Assembly (NCBI GenBank): GCA_041394265.1
Contig: JAWKIO010000005.1
Span: 4,030,001-4,094,000 of the forward strand
Source: Acidimicrobiales bacterium
GTDB lineage: Bacteria; Actinomycetota; Acidimicrobiia; Acidimicrobiales; SZUA-35
Length of the DNA stretch: 64,000 nucleotides
Direction: 5' to 3'
Of the stretch, positions 21,655 to 31,153 are shown one piece after another. Within the stretch, counting starts at the first letter, position 1. Each line of letters begins with the position of its first letter. Position numbers and translations under genes: made by a program. The notes beneath the pieces are model-generated. The model was not told the DNA's origin. It ran no database searches and saw only the letters and a list, made by a program, of their open reading frames with translations.

Positions 21655-23064
21655 ATGGCCAGGAACAGTCGACCCGAACACCCCATGCTCACGTTTCTCG
21701 GTGGCGCCGGGACCGTCACCGGCAGCCGGTTCCTGATCGAGACGCCCGTCTCGACCGTCCTCGTCGATTGCGGCCTGTTCCAGGGCTTGAAGGACCTTCG
21801 ACTTCGGAACTGGCAACCCTTTCCGTACGACCCGAAGGCGATCGACGCCGTCGTGATCACCCATGCCCACATCGATCACATCGGCTACCTCCCCAAGCTC
21901 GTCCAACTCGGATTCCGCGGCAAGGTCTATTGCACGCAGGCGACCGCCGACCTGGCTGCCATCGTGCTCCCCGACAGCGGTCACCTGCAGGAGGAAGAAG
22001 CCGCGTTCGCCAACCGCACCGGCTACTCCAAGCACCAGCCAGCGCTCGCGTTGTACACCGAGGACGAGGCGAAGGCGTCGTTGCGTCAACTCCGGGCGGT
22101 CGACTTCGGAGCGCCGACGTTGGTCACCGCGGACGTCACCGTCACCCTCCGCCCCGCCGGGCACATCCTCGGCGCCTCGACGGCAACCGTCGAGCTGGCG
22201 CCGTCCGGGCGCCGGATCGTCTTCTCGGGTGATCTCGGTCGACCGTCGCACCCGCTGCTCGTGCCGCCGGAGTCCCCGTCGGATGCCGACATGGTGGTGA
22301 TGGAGTCGACGTACGGTGGTCGCCAACACGACGACGAAGGAGCGATCGATGAGTTCGCCTCGGTGATCACCCGAACGGCGAGGCGTGGTGGCAGCATTGT
22401 CATCCCCGCCTTTGCCGTCGACCGAACCGAGGTGGTGCTCCACTGGCTGCGGGAGCTGATGGCGACGGAGCGCGTACCGCAGCTCCCGGTGTACGTCGAC
22501 AGTCCCATGGCCCTGCGAGCCCTCGGGGTCTACCGGCGAGCGATCGGGAACGGCAGTGCCGAAGTCCGGTCCGAACTCCGCGGCGGGCCCGATCCGTTCG
22601 ACACCGGTCAGCTCCATGAGGTCCGCTCGGTCGAAGAGTCGAAGGCGCTGGCCGACATCACCTATCCCTCGATCATCGTGTCGGCTTCGGGGATGGCGAC
22701 CGGCGGACGCGTCCTGCACCACCTTGCTCGACTGCTGCCCGATCGACGCAACGCCGTCGTGCTGGTCGGCTTCCAGGCCGCTGGGACCCGGGGCCGTCGG
22801 CTCGCCGAAGGGGAGACCGAGATCAAGATGTTCGGCCGCTACCTACGGGTGCGGGCCGAAGTGGTGTCGATCGGGTCGTTCTCCGTCCACGCCGACCATG
22901 GCGAACTCATGCAGTGGCTCGGCGCCGCCGAGCCGCCACCCGAGACGGTGTTCCTCGTCCACGGCGAATCGGACGGGGCGGAGGCGCTCAAGACATCGAT
23001 CCGAGATGACCTCGACGTGGCGGCGGTGGTGGCGAGACCGATGGAACGGGTCCGACTCGACTGA
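21655..23064 (+). CDS. Metallo-beta-lactamase fold RNA-processing-type exonuclease (beta-CASP family)
   Basis: The 469-residue protein has the MBL metal motif THAHIDHIG, further ligands in AGHILGAS and SGDLG, and a beta-CASP insertion with ESTYGGRQH, PAFAVDRTE and VSASGMATGGRVLHH, ending in SVHADHGEL. This layout matches bacterial homologues of CPSF73/Ysh1, which cut or degrade RNA with two zinc ions. Its start lies 51 bases after the ACP stop on the same strand, so it may be the last gene of the operon. A direct link with the acyl enzymes is not evident. Confidence 0.9.
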   Translation: MARNSRPEHPMLTFLGGAGTVTGSRFLIETPVSTVLVDCGLFQGLKDLRLRNWQPFPYDPKAIDAVVITHAHIDHIGYLPKLVQLGFRGKVYCTQATADLAAIVLPDSGHLQEEEAAFANRTGYSKHQPALALYTEDEAKASLRQLRAVDFGAPTLVTADVTVTLRPAGHILGASTATVELAPSGRRIVFSGDLGRPSHPLLVPPESPSDADMVVMESTYGGRQHDDEGAIDEFASVITRTARRGGSIVIPAFAVDRTEVVLHWLRELMATERVPQLPVYVDSPMALRALGVYRRAIGNGSAEVRSELRGGPDPFDTGQLHEVRSVEESKALADITYPSIIVSASGMATGGRVLHHLARLLPDRRNAVVLVGFQAAGTRGRRLAEGETEIKMFGRYLRVRAEVVSIGSFSVHADHGELMQWLGAAEPPPETVFLVHGESDGAEALKTSIRDDLDVAAVVARPMERVRLD

Positions 23065-23091
23065 GCTTGCACCATTAGGGTGGCGGGCTGG

Positions 23092-25290
23092 TCAGTGCGG
23101 CGGGCCAACGCACACGCACAGCAACGAGTCAGCGGCCGACTGGAGTCGCAGGTCGTCGAACTGCAGCGCCGCCAACGCGTCGAGCGGATCACAGCCTTGG
23201 GCCAGGAGGCGGTGGAGCGCCGGCATGACGATCGCGGTCTCGTTGTCGTCGAGGTCGAGCGTCGATGCCACGACGTGGGAGACGCCGTTGTCGATGAGCT
23301 GCCATGCCAGCCCGAGCCGACCGAGCTCGGCGTTCAGCGTCAAATCACATGAACTGCACACCACCGTGTCGGCCACGGGGCCGTCGGACGGGATCGGTCG
23401 GACCGCGGCGGGGGATGAGGCGCGGTCGAGGCGGTGCAATCGGAACTGCGTTCGGTCGAGGCGCCCGTGGCAGGCCAGATGCACGACGTCGGTGTTCGCG
23501 ATGAGCTCGTTGAGGCGGCTGGGGGTGAGCAGGGGCTCATCGGCATCGGCCGACTCCGGGTAACACCGACCGATGGCATCGAGTTCAGTTCGGGTGTGGT
23601 TGCCGAGGCCCGGGCCGCGAATCGTGGTGACCCGGCCGCGTCGGGGGTCGCTGGTTCGTACGCTCGCTGGGTCGCCGATCGCCATACCGAGGTGCAGCCG
23701 TCGCATCGAGGGAAGGAGGCGCCAGGGAAGCCCGCTGAGCGCCGTCGACGGCACCATGGTGAGCGGCTCGGCGTCGTCCCACGAACAGCCGGTGAACAGC
23801 AGCCGATCGAGCGTTTCCGCTGCGATGCGGAGTCGCTGCTCGCCATCCGGGCGATCGAACCCGAGGGCCGCCGCCGCAAGACGGAACGCCCGGACCGACC
23901 GTTCGATGTCGCGGCAGTCCCCAAGATCGGTGATCGCCGCGTCGTCACCACGAGCGGTCACTCGCCACAGCCGGCCGCCGGTTTCCTCGAAGAGCACGAG
24001 CGCTCGTTGCGGCATCGGCCGGTCGAGCCAGTCGGCCACCGGGAGGGCAACACCCGGTGTTCGTCGGCGCCCGTCGAGGCGCGAGATCCGCTGATCGAGG
24101 TCGGCGAGCTCCGCATGATTGAGCGACTCGGGATCGAGCGACGAGGACCACGCCGCCAGATCGCGCAACGCGTCGGCGGCGCGGGCCGCCGGTTCCCCGC
24201 GGGTCTGGTCGGCCACGACGATGCGCATGGTCGCCATGGCAACCCGGAGCGCGTCGGCAGGATCACCGAGCCGACCGAGTCCGATGGCGACCCTCGCTGG
24301 ATCCGCAAGTGTTCGCACCGCCGTCGAGCGAGCCTCGATCGACTCGAGCGGGCGGGTGTGCTCGACGAGCGCCCGCACCAAGGCCGCCGTCGACCGGCGA
24401 GCTGCGGCTCGGTCTCCGCACTCGATGTGTCGCTCGACCTCCGCTTGTCGTTCGACGATCGCCCGTCCTGTCGCACCGGCCGACGCAGGCCAGCGGCGGT
24501 CCTCGCCATCGGATGGTGCTCGAAGGCCGAGCGCCACCAGCAGCCGCTCGAAGCCTCGGTTGCTGCCTCGTGCTTCGCTCGGCCAGCGGCCCAGCTCTGA
24601 CTGGGCCATTCGTCGGCAGGCGTCGGTCTCGCGGACGAGTCCGCAGCGGGCCATCACCTGACCGAGCCGATCGACGAGGAGCGCGTGGGCCCGAGTCCCA
24701 TCCGGGTTCCGCAGCAGCGAACGGCGAATGATGACCTCGGCCTCGGCCACGCGGTCCTGCGTGAGCGCCAGGTTGGCCCCGAAGATCGCCAGCACCGGTT
24801 CGGCGATGCCGAGTGGGTCGTGGCATTCCTCGGGAACGACCGTGTCGAGAATTGCCTGTGCGGCATCGTCGTCGCCTTCGCCGTGCACGATACGAGCCCG
24901 GACGATGCGAACGCCGAAGTTCGACATCGGATGGTCGATGGGATCGACCTCGGCGAACACCGCACGAGCGAGTCCGACGTCGCCGTTCCACAATAGATGG
25001 TTGGCGTGGTACGCAGCGGCGCGGGCTGCCACCCACGTGGACTCGGGCGCCATGCCCGTCGAGATCTGGAACCAGTGCTCAGCTTCCGCGAACGAGCCCG
25101 CCGTTGCGTGCAAGGAACCGACAAGGCATGCGATCGCCGCCCGAACTGTGGGATCGTCGCACTGCTCGAATTGTGCGACGGCGGCGCGGATGTCGGTGCT
25201 CGGCGCCGATTGGCCCAGCTCGTCGACGCGGTTGAAGTAGACGAGCGCCCGCCACTCGGGCGCCGTCAATCCCGCCGTGAGGTCGGACAT
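23092..25290 (-). CDS. TPR-like repeat protein with C-terminal CHAT protease domain
   Basis: The 732-residue protein has a helical-repeat N-terminal half (about 1-420, TPR-like, Ala/Leu/Glu-rich) and a C-terminal CHAT domain. The caspase-like dyad is visible: His in VVHLACHGRLD and Cys in VVCSSCDLTLNAELG, followed by SHVVASTLDLDDNETAIVM. CHAT proteins are cysteine peptidases in bacterial regulation, gasdermin and CRISPR-linked defence, and programmed cell death. No gasdermin, CRISPR or obvious partner is adjacent. The ATG at 25290 has GGAGGGAG 8 bases upstream; a GTG two codons earlier is worse placed. It converges on the beta-CASP gene with a 27-bp gap. Confidence 0.85.
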   Translation of the reverse strand: MSDLTAGLTAPEWRALVYFNRVDELGQSAPSTDIRAAVAQFEQCDDPTVRAAIACLVGSLHATAGSFAEAEHWFQISTGMAPESTWVAARAAAYHANHLLWNGDVGLARAVFAEVDPIDHPMSNFGVRIVRARIVHGEGDDDAAQAILDTVVPEECHDPLGIAEPVLAIFGANLALTQDRVAEAEVIIRRSLLRNPDGTRAHALLVDRLGQVMARCGLVRETDACRRMAQSELGRWPSEARGSNRGFERLLVALGLRAPSDGEDRRWPASAGATGRAIVERQAEVERHIECGDRAAARRSTAALVRALVEHTRPLESIEARSTAVRTLADPARVAIGLGRLGDPADALRVAMATMRIVVADQTRGEPAARAADALRDLAAWSSSLDPESLNHAELADLDQRISRLDGRRRTPGVALPVADWLDRPMPQRALVLFEETGGRLWRVTARGDDAAITDLGDCRDIERSVRAFRLAAAALGFDRPDGEQRLRIAAETLDRLLFTGCSWDDAEPLTMVPSTALSGLPWRLLPSMRRLHLGMAIGDPASVRTSDPRRGRVTTIRGPGLGNHTRTELDAIGRCYPESADADEPLLTPSRLNELIANTDVVHLACHGRLDRTQFRLHRLDRASSPAAVRPIPSDGPVADTVVCSSCDLTLNAELGRLGLAWQLIDNGVSHVVASTLDLDDNETAIVMPALHRLLAQGCDPLDALAALQFDDLRLQSAADSLLCVCVGPPH

Positions 25291-25317
25291 CGGCACGACT
25301 CCCTCCGTGGCCGGGTT

Positions 25318-26334
25318 TCAGCCCTTGATCGGGGTGAGCCAGCCGTGGGTGTCGGGCGACTTGCCGATCTGGATATCGGTCAGCGCATCTCGCAGGCGCA
25401 AGGTGTTGGGTCCGGGTTGGCCGTCACCGATCGTGACCTTGCGGTCCTTGCCGACGAGCGTGCCGACCGGAGCGATCACTGCCGCGGTACCGGACAGGAA
25501 CAGCTCGCCGGGCCACGAGAACAGCTCGTCGAGCGAGATCGACCGCTCCTCGACCTCGTACCCGAGGTCGTGGCCGATCTGGATGACCGACTTTCGGGTG
25601 ACGCCGTGCAGGAACGACTCGTCGAGGTGGCGGGTCACCAGACGGTTGTCGTCAACGAGGAAGAAGTTGGAGGCACCGGTCTCGGTGGTATCGCCGCCGG
25701 TGGCGAAGAGGACCTGGTCGATGCCGTACTTCGCCTTGGCGTCGAGGGTCGGCCCGAGCGCCATCACGTAGTTGGCACCCGACTTGACCTTGCCGAACTG
25801 GGGAGTGGTTCGAGGTGTTTCCGTCTCGACATAGATGCTGAGCGGGCGTACACCGCCAGCGAAGTAGTCGCCGACTGGCGAGTTGATCACGTAGAAGATG
25901 CCGGTGGTGCTGGGCGATGCCGCAGCGCCGATGTTCTCTTGCGTGCCGATCAGCGTGGGGCGGATGTAGAGCGAGCCCGGGGGAGCTGGCGTGGCTGAGC
26001 CGTTGGCCTCGCAGGCATCGATGATCATCTGGCGGACCATGTCGCTGTCGGGCACCCGCATCATCAGCCGCTCGACCGATTGGGTGAAGCGGTCGACATG
26101 GTCATCGAGGCGGAAGATGGCGAGCGAACCATCGATCTGCCGGTGGGCCTTGAGCCCCTCGAAACACTCGGAGGCATAGTGGAGGACGTGCGACCCGGGA
26201 TGGAGTTGGAACGGTCGCATCGGCTCGGCCGACCCGCCGTACACGTAGCCGTCGCCGTCGTCGACGGCCACCGTGAAGAAGTCGCCGAAGAGCGATCCAA
26301 AGGGTGCGGTGGCGGGATCGGAGTTCTGGGTCAT
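25318..26334 (-). CDS. ilvE: Branched-chain amino acid aminotransferase
   Basis: The 338-residue PLP enzyme is of fold type IV. The Schiff-base lysine lies in FGKVKSGANYVMAL, the C-terminal half holds ETGASNFFLVDD and LFLSGTAAVIAPVG, and the N-terminus has LHYASECFEGLKAHR. These are hallmarks of IlvE, which makes or degrades leucine, isoleucine and valine by amino transfer with 2-oxoglutarate. Length is normal for the family. It stands between a CHAT protein and a diguanylate cyclase, both on the same strand, without other branched-chain genes nearby. Confidence 0.95.
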   Translation of the reverse strand: MTQNSDPATAPFGSLFGDFFTVAVDDGDGYVYGGSAEPMRPFQLHPGSHVLHYASECFEGLKAHRQIDGSLAIFRLDDHVDRFTQSVERLMMRVPDSDMVRQMIIDACEANGSATPAPPGSLYIRPTLIGTQENIGAAASPSTTGIFYVINSPVGDYFAGGVRPLSIYVETETPRTTPQFGKVKSGANYVMALGPTLDAKAKYGIDQVLFATGGDTTETGASNFFLVDDNRLVTRHLDESFLHGVTRKSVIQIGHDLGYEVEERSISLDELFSWPGELFLSGTAAVIAPVGTLVGKDRKVTIGDGQPGPNTLRLRDALTDIQIGKSPDTHGWLTPIKG

Positions 26335-26436
26335 CGTCGTTGCAGTCCAGTCGTTCGGCGGTCTGCCAAAGACTATGCCGCGCGAAGCCGCCTGTCGGAT
26401 TGGATGAGTGCGAGCAAGGCCGATTGACGGCGGTGG

Positions 26437-27792
26437 CTACTCGACCGGGGCCATCCACCAGCGGCCCCGACCCTTGGCCTTGGCCAGATACAGCGCCGCG
26501 TCCGCCTCGCTGATCAGGGCGTCGAAATCGATGTGGCGACGGTGATACACGATGCCGACGCTGGCGCCGATCGTGAGGCGGCTGTTGCCGATGCGGTCGA
26601 TGGCTGCGATCTCGCTGATCAGTCGGTCGGCCAACGCCTGCATCGCCTCGGGATCCGTGGTGTGGGGGCAGACCACGACGAACTCGTCGCCACCAATGCG
26701 GGCGACGGTGTCGTCGGTGCGCACGTTCGCCATGATCACCTCGGCGACTCGCCGCAGGAGCTGGTCCCCAACATCGTGGCCATGGCGGTCGTTGATGGCC
26801 TTGAATCCGTCGAGGTCGACGAACAGCACGGCCGCGTCGTCGAGTGAATGGTTGGCGACCTCGCCGTAGAGGAAGGCCCGGTTGAACAGACCGGTGAGGG
26901 CGTCGTGATAGGCCAGGTGCTCGAGCTGGCGGCGCTGGGACTCCTGGGTGAACGCGAGACGGAACACGGAGATCGCCTGTCGAAGGTGCAGGATCTGGTT
27001 GGGACTCGCCACCCCGGGGCGGGATCGCAGACACACCAGTAGGAGGTCCCGGTCATCGTGCCGAGCGGCGACCGCCCACGCGCCCCGGACACCGAGGCCG
27101 CGCCATGCTGATGCGATCTCCGGTCCGAAGTCGTGTTCCTCGATGTGGGCGATGCCGTGCACTCGATCGACCGATTCGGTCCACAGCGGTGCGAGCGTGC
27201 TCAAGGCGGATGACGGAAGGTCGGTGGTGGAAAGCGCCGAGATCGTGCCGTTCGACGCTCGCTCGAGCAGTAGGCCGCGGCCCTCCATCGGATGCCCGGC
27301 CATCGCATTGACGACCGAGTCGATCACAACCCGGAGGTCACCCTGTTCGGCGACCTGGGTGACGGCCTCGGTGAAGTGATGGTGGCTGGTCTCCTCGGTC
27401 ACGATGACCATGTGGCCGCGGATGCCTGGGTGATCGAGGCGGTTCTCGGCCCAGAGTTCGCTGTAGCGCTCCTGGCCCCAGGCCGTCAGGTAGCGCAAAC
27501 GCATCGGGCCGAGGAGTTGGCGGTCGAGAGCGGTGCCAAAGGTGATCAGCTGAGCTGCGAACTCGGCGTCGGCGGGGTGGACGAATTCGAGGATGTTGCG
27601 ACCGAGGACATCACGCTCGACGTCGACGTCGTCGACGAGACCCGATGGGTTCAACAAGTTCGCCATGCGGGGCGTGGCGTAGGTGATCGTGCCGGCTTCG
27701 TCGAACACGATCAACGTCAGCGGGAGCGCGTCGAGGATGGCCGATTCGCTGATCAGCCGATCGGAACTCGCTCTCGGTGCCGCGTCGAACAT
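26437..27792 (-). CDS. PAS-GGDEF diguanylate cyclase
   Basis: This 451-residue cytosolic protein has an N-terminal PAS-type sensor (about 15-130; ALPLTLIVFDEAGTITYATPR), a middle region that looks GAF-like (about 140-275) and a GGDEF domain (about 285-450) with intact FVDLDGFKAINDRHGHDVGD and RIGGDEFVVV. The intact active site predicts synthesis of cyclic di-GMP from two GTP. There is no RxxD inhibitory site directly upstream of GGDEF (ANVRTDDTVARIGGDEF shows RTDD one residue out of register, so I do not rely on it). No membrane segment is seen, so the signal is probably intracellular. Confidence 0.88.
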   Translation of the reverse strand: MFDAAPRASSDRLISESAILDALPLTLIVFDEAGTITYATPRMANLLNPSGLVDDVDVERDVLGRNILEFVHPADAEFAAQLITFGTALDRQLLGPMRLRYLTAWGQERYSELWAENRLDHPGIRGHMVIVTEETSHHHFTEAVTQVAEQGDLRVVIDSVVNAMAGHPMEGRGLLLERASNGTISALSTTDLPSSALSTLAPLWTESVDRVHGIAHIEEHDFGPEIASAWRGLGVRGAWAVAARHDDRDLLLVCLRSRPGVASPNQILHLRQAISVFRLAFTQESQRRQLEHLAYHDALTGLFNRAFLYGEVANHSLDDAAVLFVDLDGFKAINDRHGHDVGDQLLRRVAEVIMANVRTDDTVARIGGDEFVVVCPHTTDPEAMQALADRLISEIAAIDRIGNSRLTIGASVGIVYHRRHIDFDALISEADAALYLAKAKGRGRWWMAPVE

Positions 27793-27846
27793 CGCAGCTC
27801 CATCGGTCGCGAGCCCGGGGACGTGAGGATTCGCTCGAACGCGGCG

Positions 27847-29325
27847 TCAGGCGATCGAGCCGGCACGACGGCCGAACACCATCCCTGCGGTGAGACCCGA
27901 ACCGCCCGGATAGTTGCCACTGAAGAGACCGCCCAGCATTTCGCCACAGGCGAAGAGGCCCGCGATGGGCTGACCTGCTTCGTCGAGCACCCGCCCATCG
28001 GTGTCACCCCGAAGTCCACCGAAGGTGAACGTGATGGCACACGTGACGGGGTAGGCATAGAACGGAGGGACCTCGATCGGGGTCGACCAGTGGCTCTTGG
28101 GCGGCACGACGTCGGCCCGCCGACCGTCCTTGATGGTGGGGTCGAGTGGCCGGGCCCGATCGATCGAGGCGTTGAACTGCTCGACCGTCGTGTGGAGCGC
28201 ATGTGCCGGCACGCCGATCCGCTCGGAGAGTCCTTCGATCGTGTCGGCGACCTCGACCGAGATGCCCGGCATGTCGTACTCCTCGGTGCGCAGCATGGGT
28301 CGCAGCGTCGCATCGAAGAGCTGGTAGGCGATCGAATCCGGTTGTTCGAGGATGTGCCGGCCGTACTTGGCGTAGGTGTAGTTGCGGAAGTCCGCGCCCT
28401 CGTCGACGAATCGATCGCCCTCGGCATTCACGATGATGCCGAGCGGATAGCTCTGGCGCGTGAGGCGGTTGGTGAGCTCGCGATTGCTCTCGTTGTCGGG
28501 GCACAGGGCATCCCACTGGACGCTGTGCGCCGTCGACCAATCGCCGGCCTTTGCCGCCCCGATCGCCAGCGCCGCCGCGAGCATGTCGCCGGTGTTGTAG
28601 GGCGTGCCGCGAACTTTCGCCCGCTCCCAGCCATCGCCGAGGTGCTCCTTGCGCCACACGGGATTGGCCTCGAAGCCGCCGGCGGCGAGGACCACCGACT
28701 CGGCTCGCCAGACCTCGGGGCCATCGGGCGAGGTGGTCTCGACACCGACCACTCGCCCGTCCTCGACGACCAGATTGGTGGCGGCGGTGCCGTAGCGGAT
28801 CTGGGTGCCGAGTCGCTCGGCAACCCGAGTGTGGTCGGCCATCAGACCCTGACCACCGTCGACGTTGCCGACATGCAGCCCGCCCCAGAACAGGTAGGTG
28901 CCGTCGGGCCGCTCGTAGGCCTGCCGCTCGTACATGAGTCGGTACTTCAGCCCGAGTCCGTGGAGCCAGCGCATCGTGGCCTGGGCCTGGGTGACGAGCA
29001 CTTCGGTCATCGCCGCATCGTTGCGGCCCTCGGTGACCTTGGCCAGGTCGGCAGCAAACTCGTCCGACGAGTAGGGCGGAACCTCCGTGACGGCGTGTCG
29101 ATCGTCGGGTTCGATGAAGTCGATCAGATCGTCGAGACCGTCGTGGTCGATCCGGGTGGCGCCGGCGGTGTAGAAGCTGTTCCCGCCCGACATGTCGAAC
29201 GCGCCCTTCTCGAGCAGCACCGTGGTGCGGCCCCGCTCGGCGGCGGCGTGGGCGGCACTGAAGCCGGCGTTGCCGCCACCGACGACGATCACATCGGCAT
29301 GGTGGGTGGTTGGCGTGTCGTTCAC
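27847..29325 (-). CDS. FAD-dependent dehydrogenase, TcuA/fumarate reductase flavoprotein-like
   Basis: The 492-residue protein has an N-terminal FAD motif (ADVIVVGGGNAGFSAAHAAAERG) and the flavoprotein features LLEKGAFDMSGGNSFYTAGATR, VVLAAGGFEANP and C-terminal GLFACGEMLGGLFSGNYPGGSGLTAG. These place it with tricarballylate dehydrogenase (TcuA) and soluble fumarate reductase-like proteins, which oxidise or reduce small carboxylates. The GTG start at 29325 forms a GTGA overlap with the MBL hydrolase upstream; an in-frame TTG two codons earlier is less likely. It is the last gene of a coupled three-gene cassette with a hydroxyacid dehydrogenase and an MBL hydrolase. The substrate is unknown. 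Confidence 0.83.
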   Translation of the reverse strand: MNDTPTTHHADVIVVGGGNAGFSAAHAAAERGRTTVLLEKGAFDMSGGNSFYTAGATRIDHDGLDDLIDFIEPDDRHAVTEVPPYSSDEFAADLAKVTEGRNDAAMTEVLVTQAQATMRWLHGLGLKYRLMYERQAYERPDGTYLFWGGLHVGNVDGGQGLMADHTRVAERLGTQIRYGTAATNLVVEDGRVVGVETTSPDGPEVWRAESVVLAAGGFEANPVWRKEHLGDGWERAKVRGTPYNTGDMLAAALAIGAAKAGDWSTAHSVQWDALCPDNESNRELTNRLTRQSYPLGIIVNAEGDRFVDEGADFRNYTYAKYGRHILEQPDSIAYQLFDATLRPMLRTEEYDMPGISVEVADTIEGLSERIGVPAHALHTTVEQFNASIDRARPLDPTIKDGRRADVVPPKSHWSTPIEVPPFYAYPVTCAITFTFGGLRGDTDGRVLDEAGQPIAGLFACGEMLGGLFSGNYPGGSGLTAGMVFGRRAGSIA

Positions 29326-30125
29326 CGGCAACTGCTTTCGCTGAGGATCGTGACGAGGCCGCCGGTGCCAATCATGGTCGGGTGGCGGTCACGGATACGA
29401 GGATCGTGGCCGGGCACGACCACACCGTCGTCGCCGGCGAGTTCACGAAGCCGATCGAACGCGGTGTACATGGCCGGCAGGTCGGTGACGATCGCGTAGG
29501 GCTTGTCGTGCTCGATGTTCTCGTAGAAGTGGGTGGCGTCCGAGGCCAGCACGACGGGGCCATCGATGGTGTACACGGCAACGACTTGGAGGCCGGCGGT
29601 GTGGCCTCCGACCAGGTGCAGCGAAACACCACTGTCGATGACGGCGTCGCCGTCGTGGATCGTCACTCGGCCCTCGGCGGCGAGCCGGGTGACCGCGGCG
29701 ACGTCGCTCGATTCGTGGAGGTGGGAATGGACACCCCGGTGGGCGAGCGGGCCGGTCCAGAAGTCGAGCTCGCGCTGCTGCAGGTGGATGGTGGCGTTGG
29801 GGAACGCGTCGACGTGCCCGGTGTGGTCGTAGTGAAGGTGGGAGAGCACGAGGTGTGACACCTCGTCGGGCCCGCGGCCGAGCAGGCCCAGCAGGTTGAC
29901 CGGGTCGGCGAGGTAGTCACGGTTACCCCGTTGGGCAGCGACCTCACGGGTGAAACCACCGTCGACGAACACGACGTCGTCAGGTCGGCAGATCGCCCAG
30001 ACGAAATAGTCGATGGGGTACGGCCCGCCACAGTCGGCATCGTGTCCGTAGAAGTGCTCGCCTCGGGTCGATGCTGTCCGTCGGGCGTATTGCAGGGCGT
30101 AGACACCGTGGTCCACCCGACTCAT
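29322..30125 (-). CDS. Metallo-beta-lactamase fold hydrolase (lactonase-like)
   Basis: The 267-residue enzyme carries the full dinuclear metal motif SHLHYDHTGHVDAF (HxHxDH), with later ligand histidines in VGGHTAGLQ, an aspartate in ASDATHFYENI and the final histidine in VVPGHDPRI. This set resembles AttM/AiiA-type lactonases and related carboxylic ester hydrolases. Its ATG forms an ATGA overlap with the stop of the dehydrogenase upstream, and its stop overlaps the flavoprotein start. In such a cassette it could open a lactone or release an acyl product between two oxidoreductase steps, which is inference. Confidence 0.83.
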   Translation of the reverse strand: MSRVDHGVYALQYARRTASTRGEHFYGHDADCGGPYPIDYFVWAICRPDDVVFVDGGFTREVAAQRGNRDYLADPVNLLGLLGRGPDEVSHLVLSHLHYDHTGHVDAFPNATIHLQQRELDFWTGPLAHRGVHSHLHESSDVAAVTRLAAEGRVTIHDGDAVIDSGVSLHLVGGHTAGLQVVAVYTIDGPVVLASDATHFYENIEHDKPYAIVTDLPAMYTAFDRLRELAGDDGVVVPGHDPRIRDRHPTMIGTGGLVTILSESSCR

Positions 30126-31057
30126 CGGGCGTCCTCCGCTGTCGGGCGTTCCATGGTGAGCGACGCTCCGCACCACTGCTCCCACAGGGTGGCGATCACG
30201 GCGTAGTCGGAACGGCCGAGACCTCGGGCCACGGCGATGTCGTAGACACTCTGTGCTGCCTGAGTGGCGAAGAGGGGAACGCCGCTCGCCTGCGCCATGG
30301 CCAGGGCGAGCGTCGAGTCCTTGCGAGCGGCGTCGAGCGGCATGCCGCCGTCGTAGTGGGCATCGGCCACTCGCTCCATCATGCGGTGGGTGAGCGGTCG
30401 GATCAGCCCACCGTCACCGGCGGTGAGCATGTCCGCGATCTCGGCGGGGTCGACGCCGCTCGCCTTGGCCATGGCGAACCCCTCGATCAGCACGACCATG
30501 ACCGCATGAGCGACCCCGTTGTTGACCACCTTGGCCGCCATGCCGGTGCCCAGGCCACCGAAGCGCTTGACGTTGTGCCCGAGAACGTCGAGCACCGGCA
30601 TCGCTCGATCGACGATCGCATCGTCACCGCCGACGAGGAGGGTGGCAACCGCGTTCTGCATCTGGCCGACGCCAGAGAGGATCGCCGCGTCGATGAGCTC
30701 GATCCCGTCCATCTGCAGCGTTTCGGCGCAGGCGATGACATCGGTCGGCAGCACGGTGGAGGTCTCGATCACGAGCGACCCCTCGCTCAACAGCTCACCG
30801 AGACGGGCGCACGTGCTGTGGCTGATGGCCGGCGTGGGGAGCGACAACACGACCGTCGACAAGCCGGAGATTTCATGCAGCGCCTGCACGGGTCGGACCC
30901 CCGCCAGCCATGACGCAAGCGAACGACGGTCGGGATCGGGATCGTACGCCACGACATCGAACGTGCTGGCCAGCCGCTCGGCGACCGCCAGCCCCATCTG
31001 CCCGAGGCCGCACAAGCCGATCACCGGACGGTCATGAGATTCGGTATCGGCGCTCAT
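30122..31057 (-). CDS. NAD(P)-dependent beta-hydroxyacid dehydrogenase (3-hydroxyisobutyrate dehydrogenase family)
   Basis: The 311-residue protein begins with a Rossmann motif IGLCGLGQMGLAVAERL and holds the family's conserved VIETSTVLPTDV, the substrate loop DAAILSGVGQMQNAVATLLVGGDD and the catalytic lysine region GTGMAAKVVNNG (K in KVVNN). The substrate-binding loop SGVGQMQN differs from the usual SGGxxGA, so its preferred hydroxyacid may differ. It is the first gene of the ATGA/GTGA-coupled cassette with an MBL hydrolase and a flavoprotein. Reactions would interconvert a 3-hydroxyacid and its semialdehyde. Confidence 0.88.
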   Translation of the reverse strand: MSADTESHDRPVIGLCGLGQMGLAVAERLASTFDVVAYDPDPDRRSLASWLAGVRPVQALHEISGLSTVVLSLPTPAISHSTCARLGELLSEGSLVIETSTVLPTDVIACAETLQMDGIELIDAAILSGVGQMQNAVATLLVGGDDAIVDRAMPVLDVLGHNVKRFGGLGTGMAAKVVNNGVAHAVMVVLIEGFAMAKASGVDPAEIADMLTAGDGGLIRPLTHRMMERVADAHYDGGMPLDAARKDSTLALAMAQASGVPLFATQAAQSVYDIAVARGLGRSDYAVIATLWEQWCGASLTMERPTAEDAR

Positions 31058-31153
31058 GCCCCGAACGTAGGTCGCCCCTTGACCGCCCGCAATCGCAAGC
31101 TCGGCCCGCGGTGTCGCTCGCGCTGCGCCGGCCGGGGGGCTGCGCGTCGCGCC

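Noticed and set aside
27292..29499. Plus-strand open frame of 735 codons across the GGDEF and TcuA-like genes
   Set aside because: It is antisense to genes with intact active-site motifs and shows no recognisable domain.
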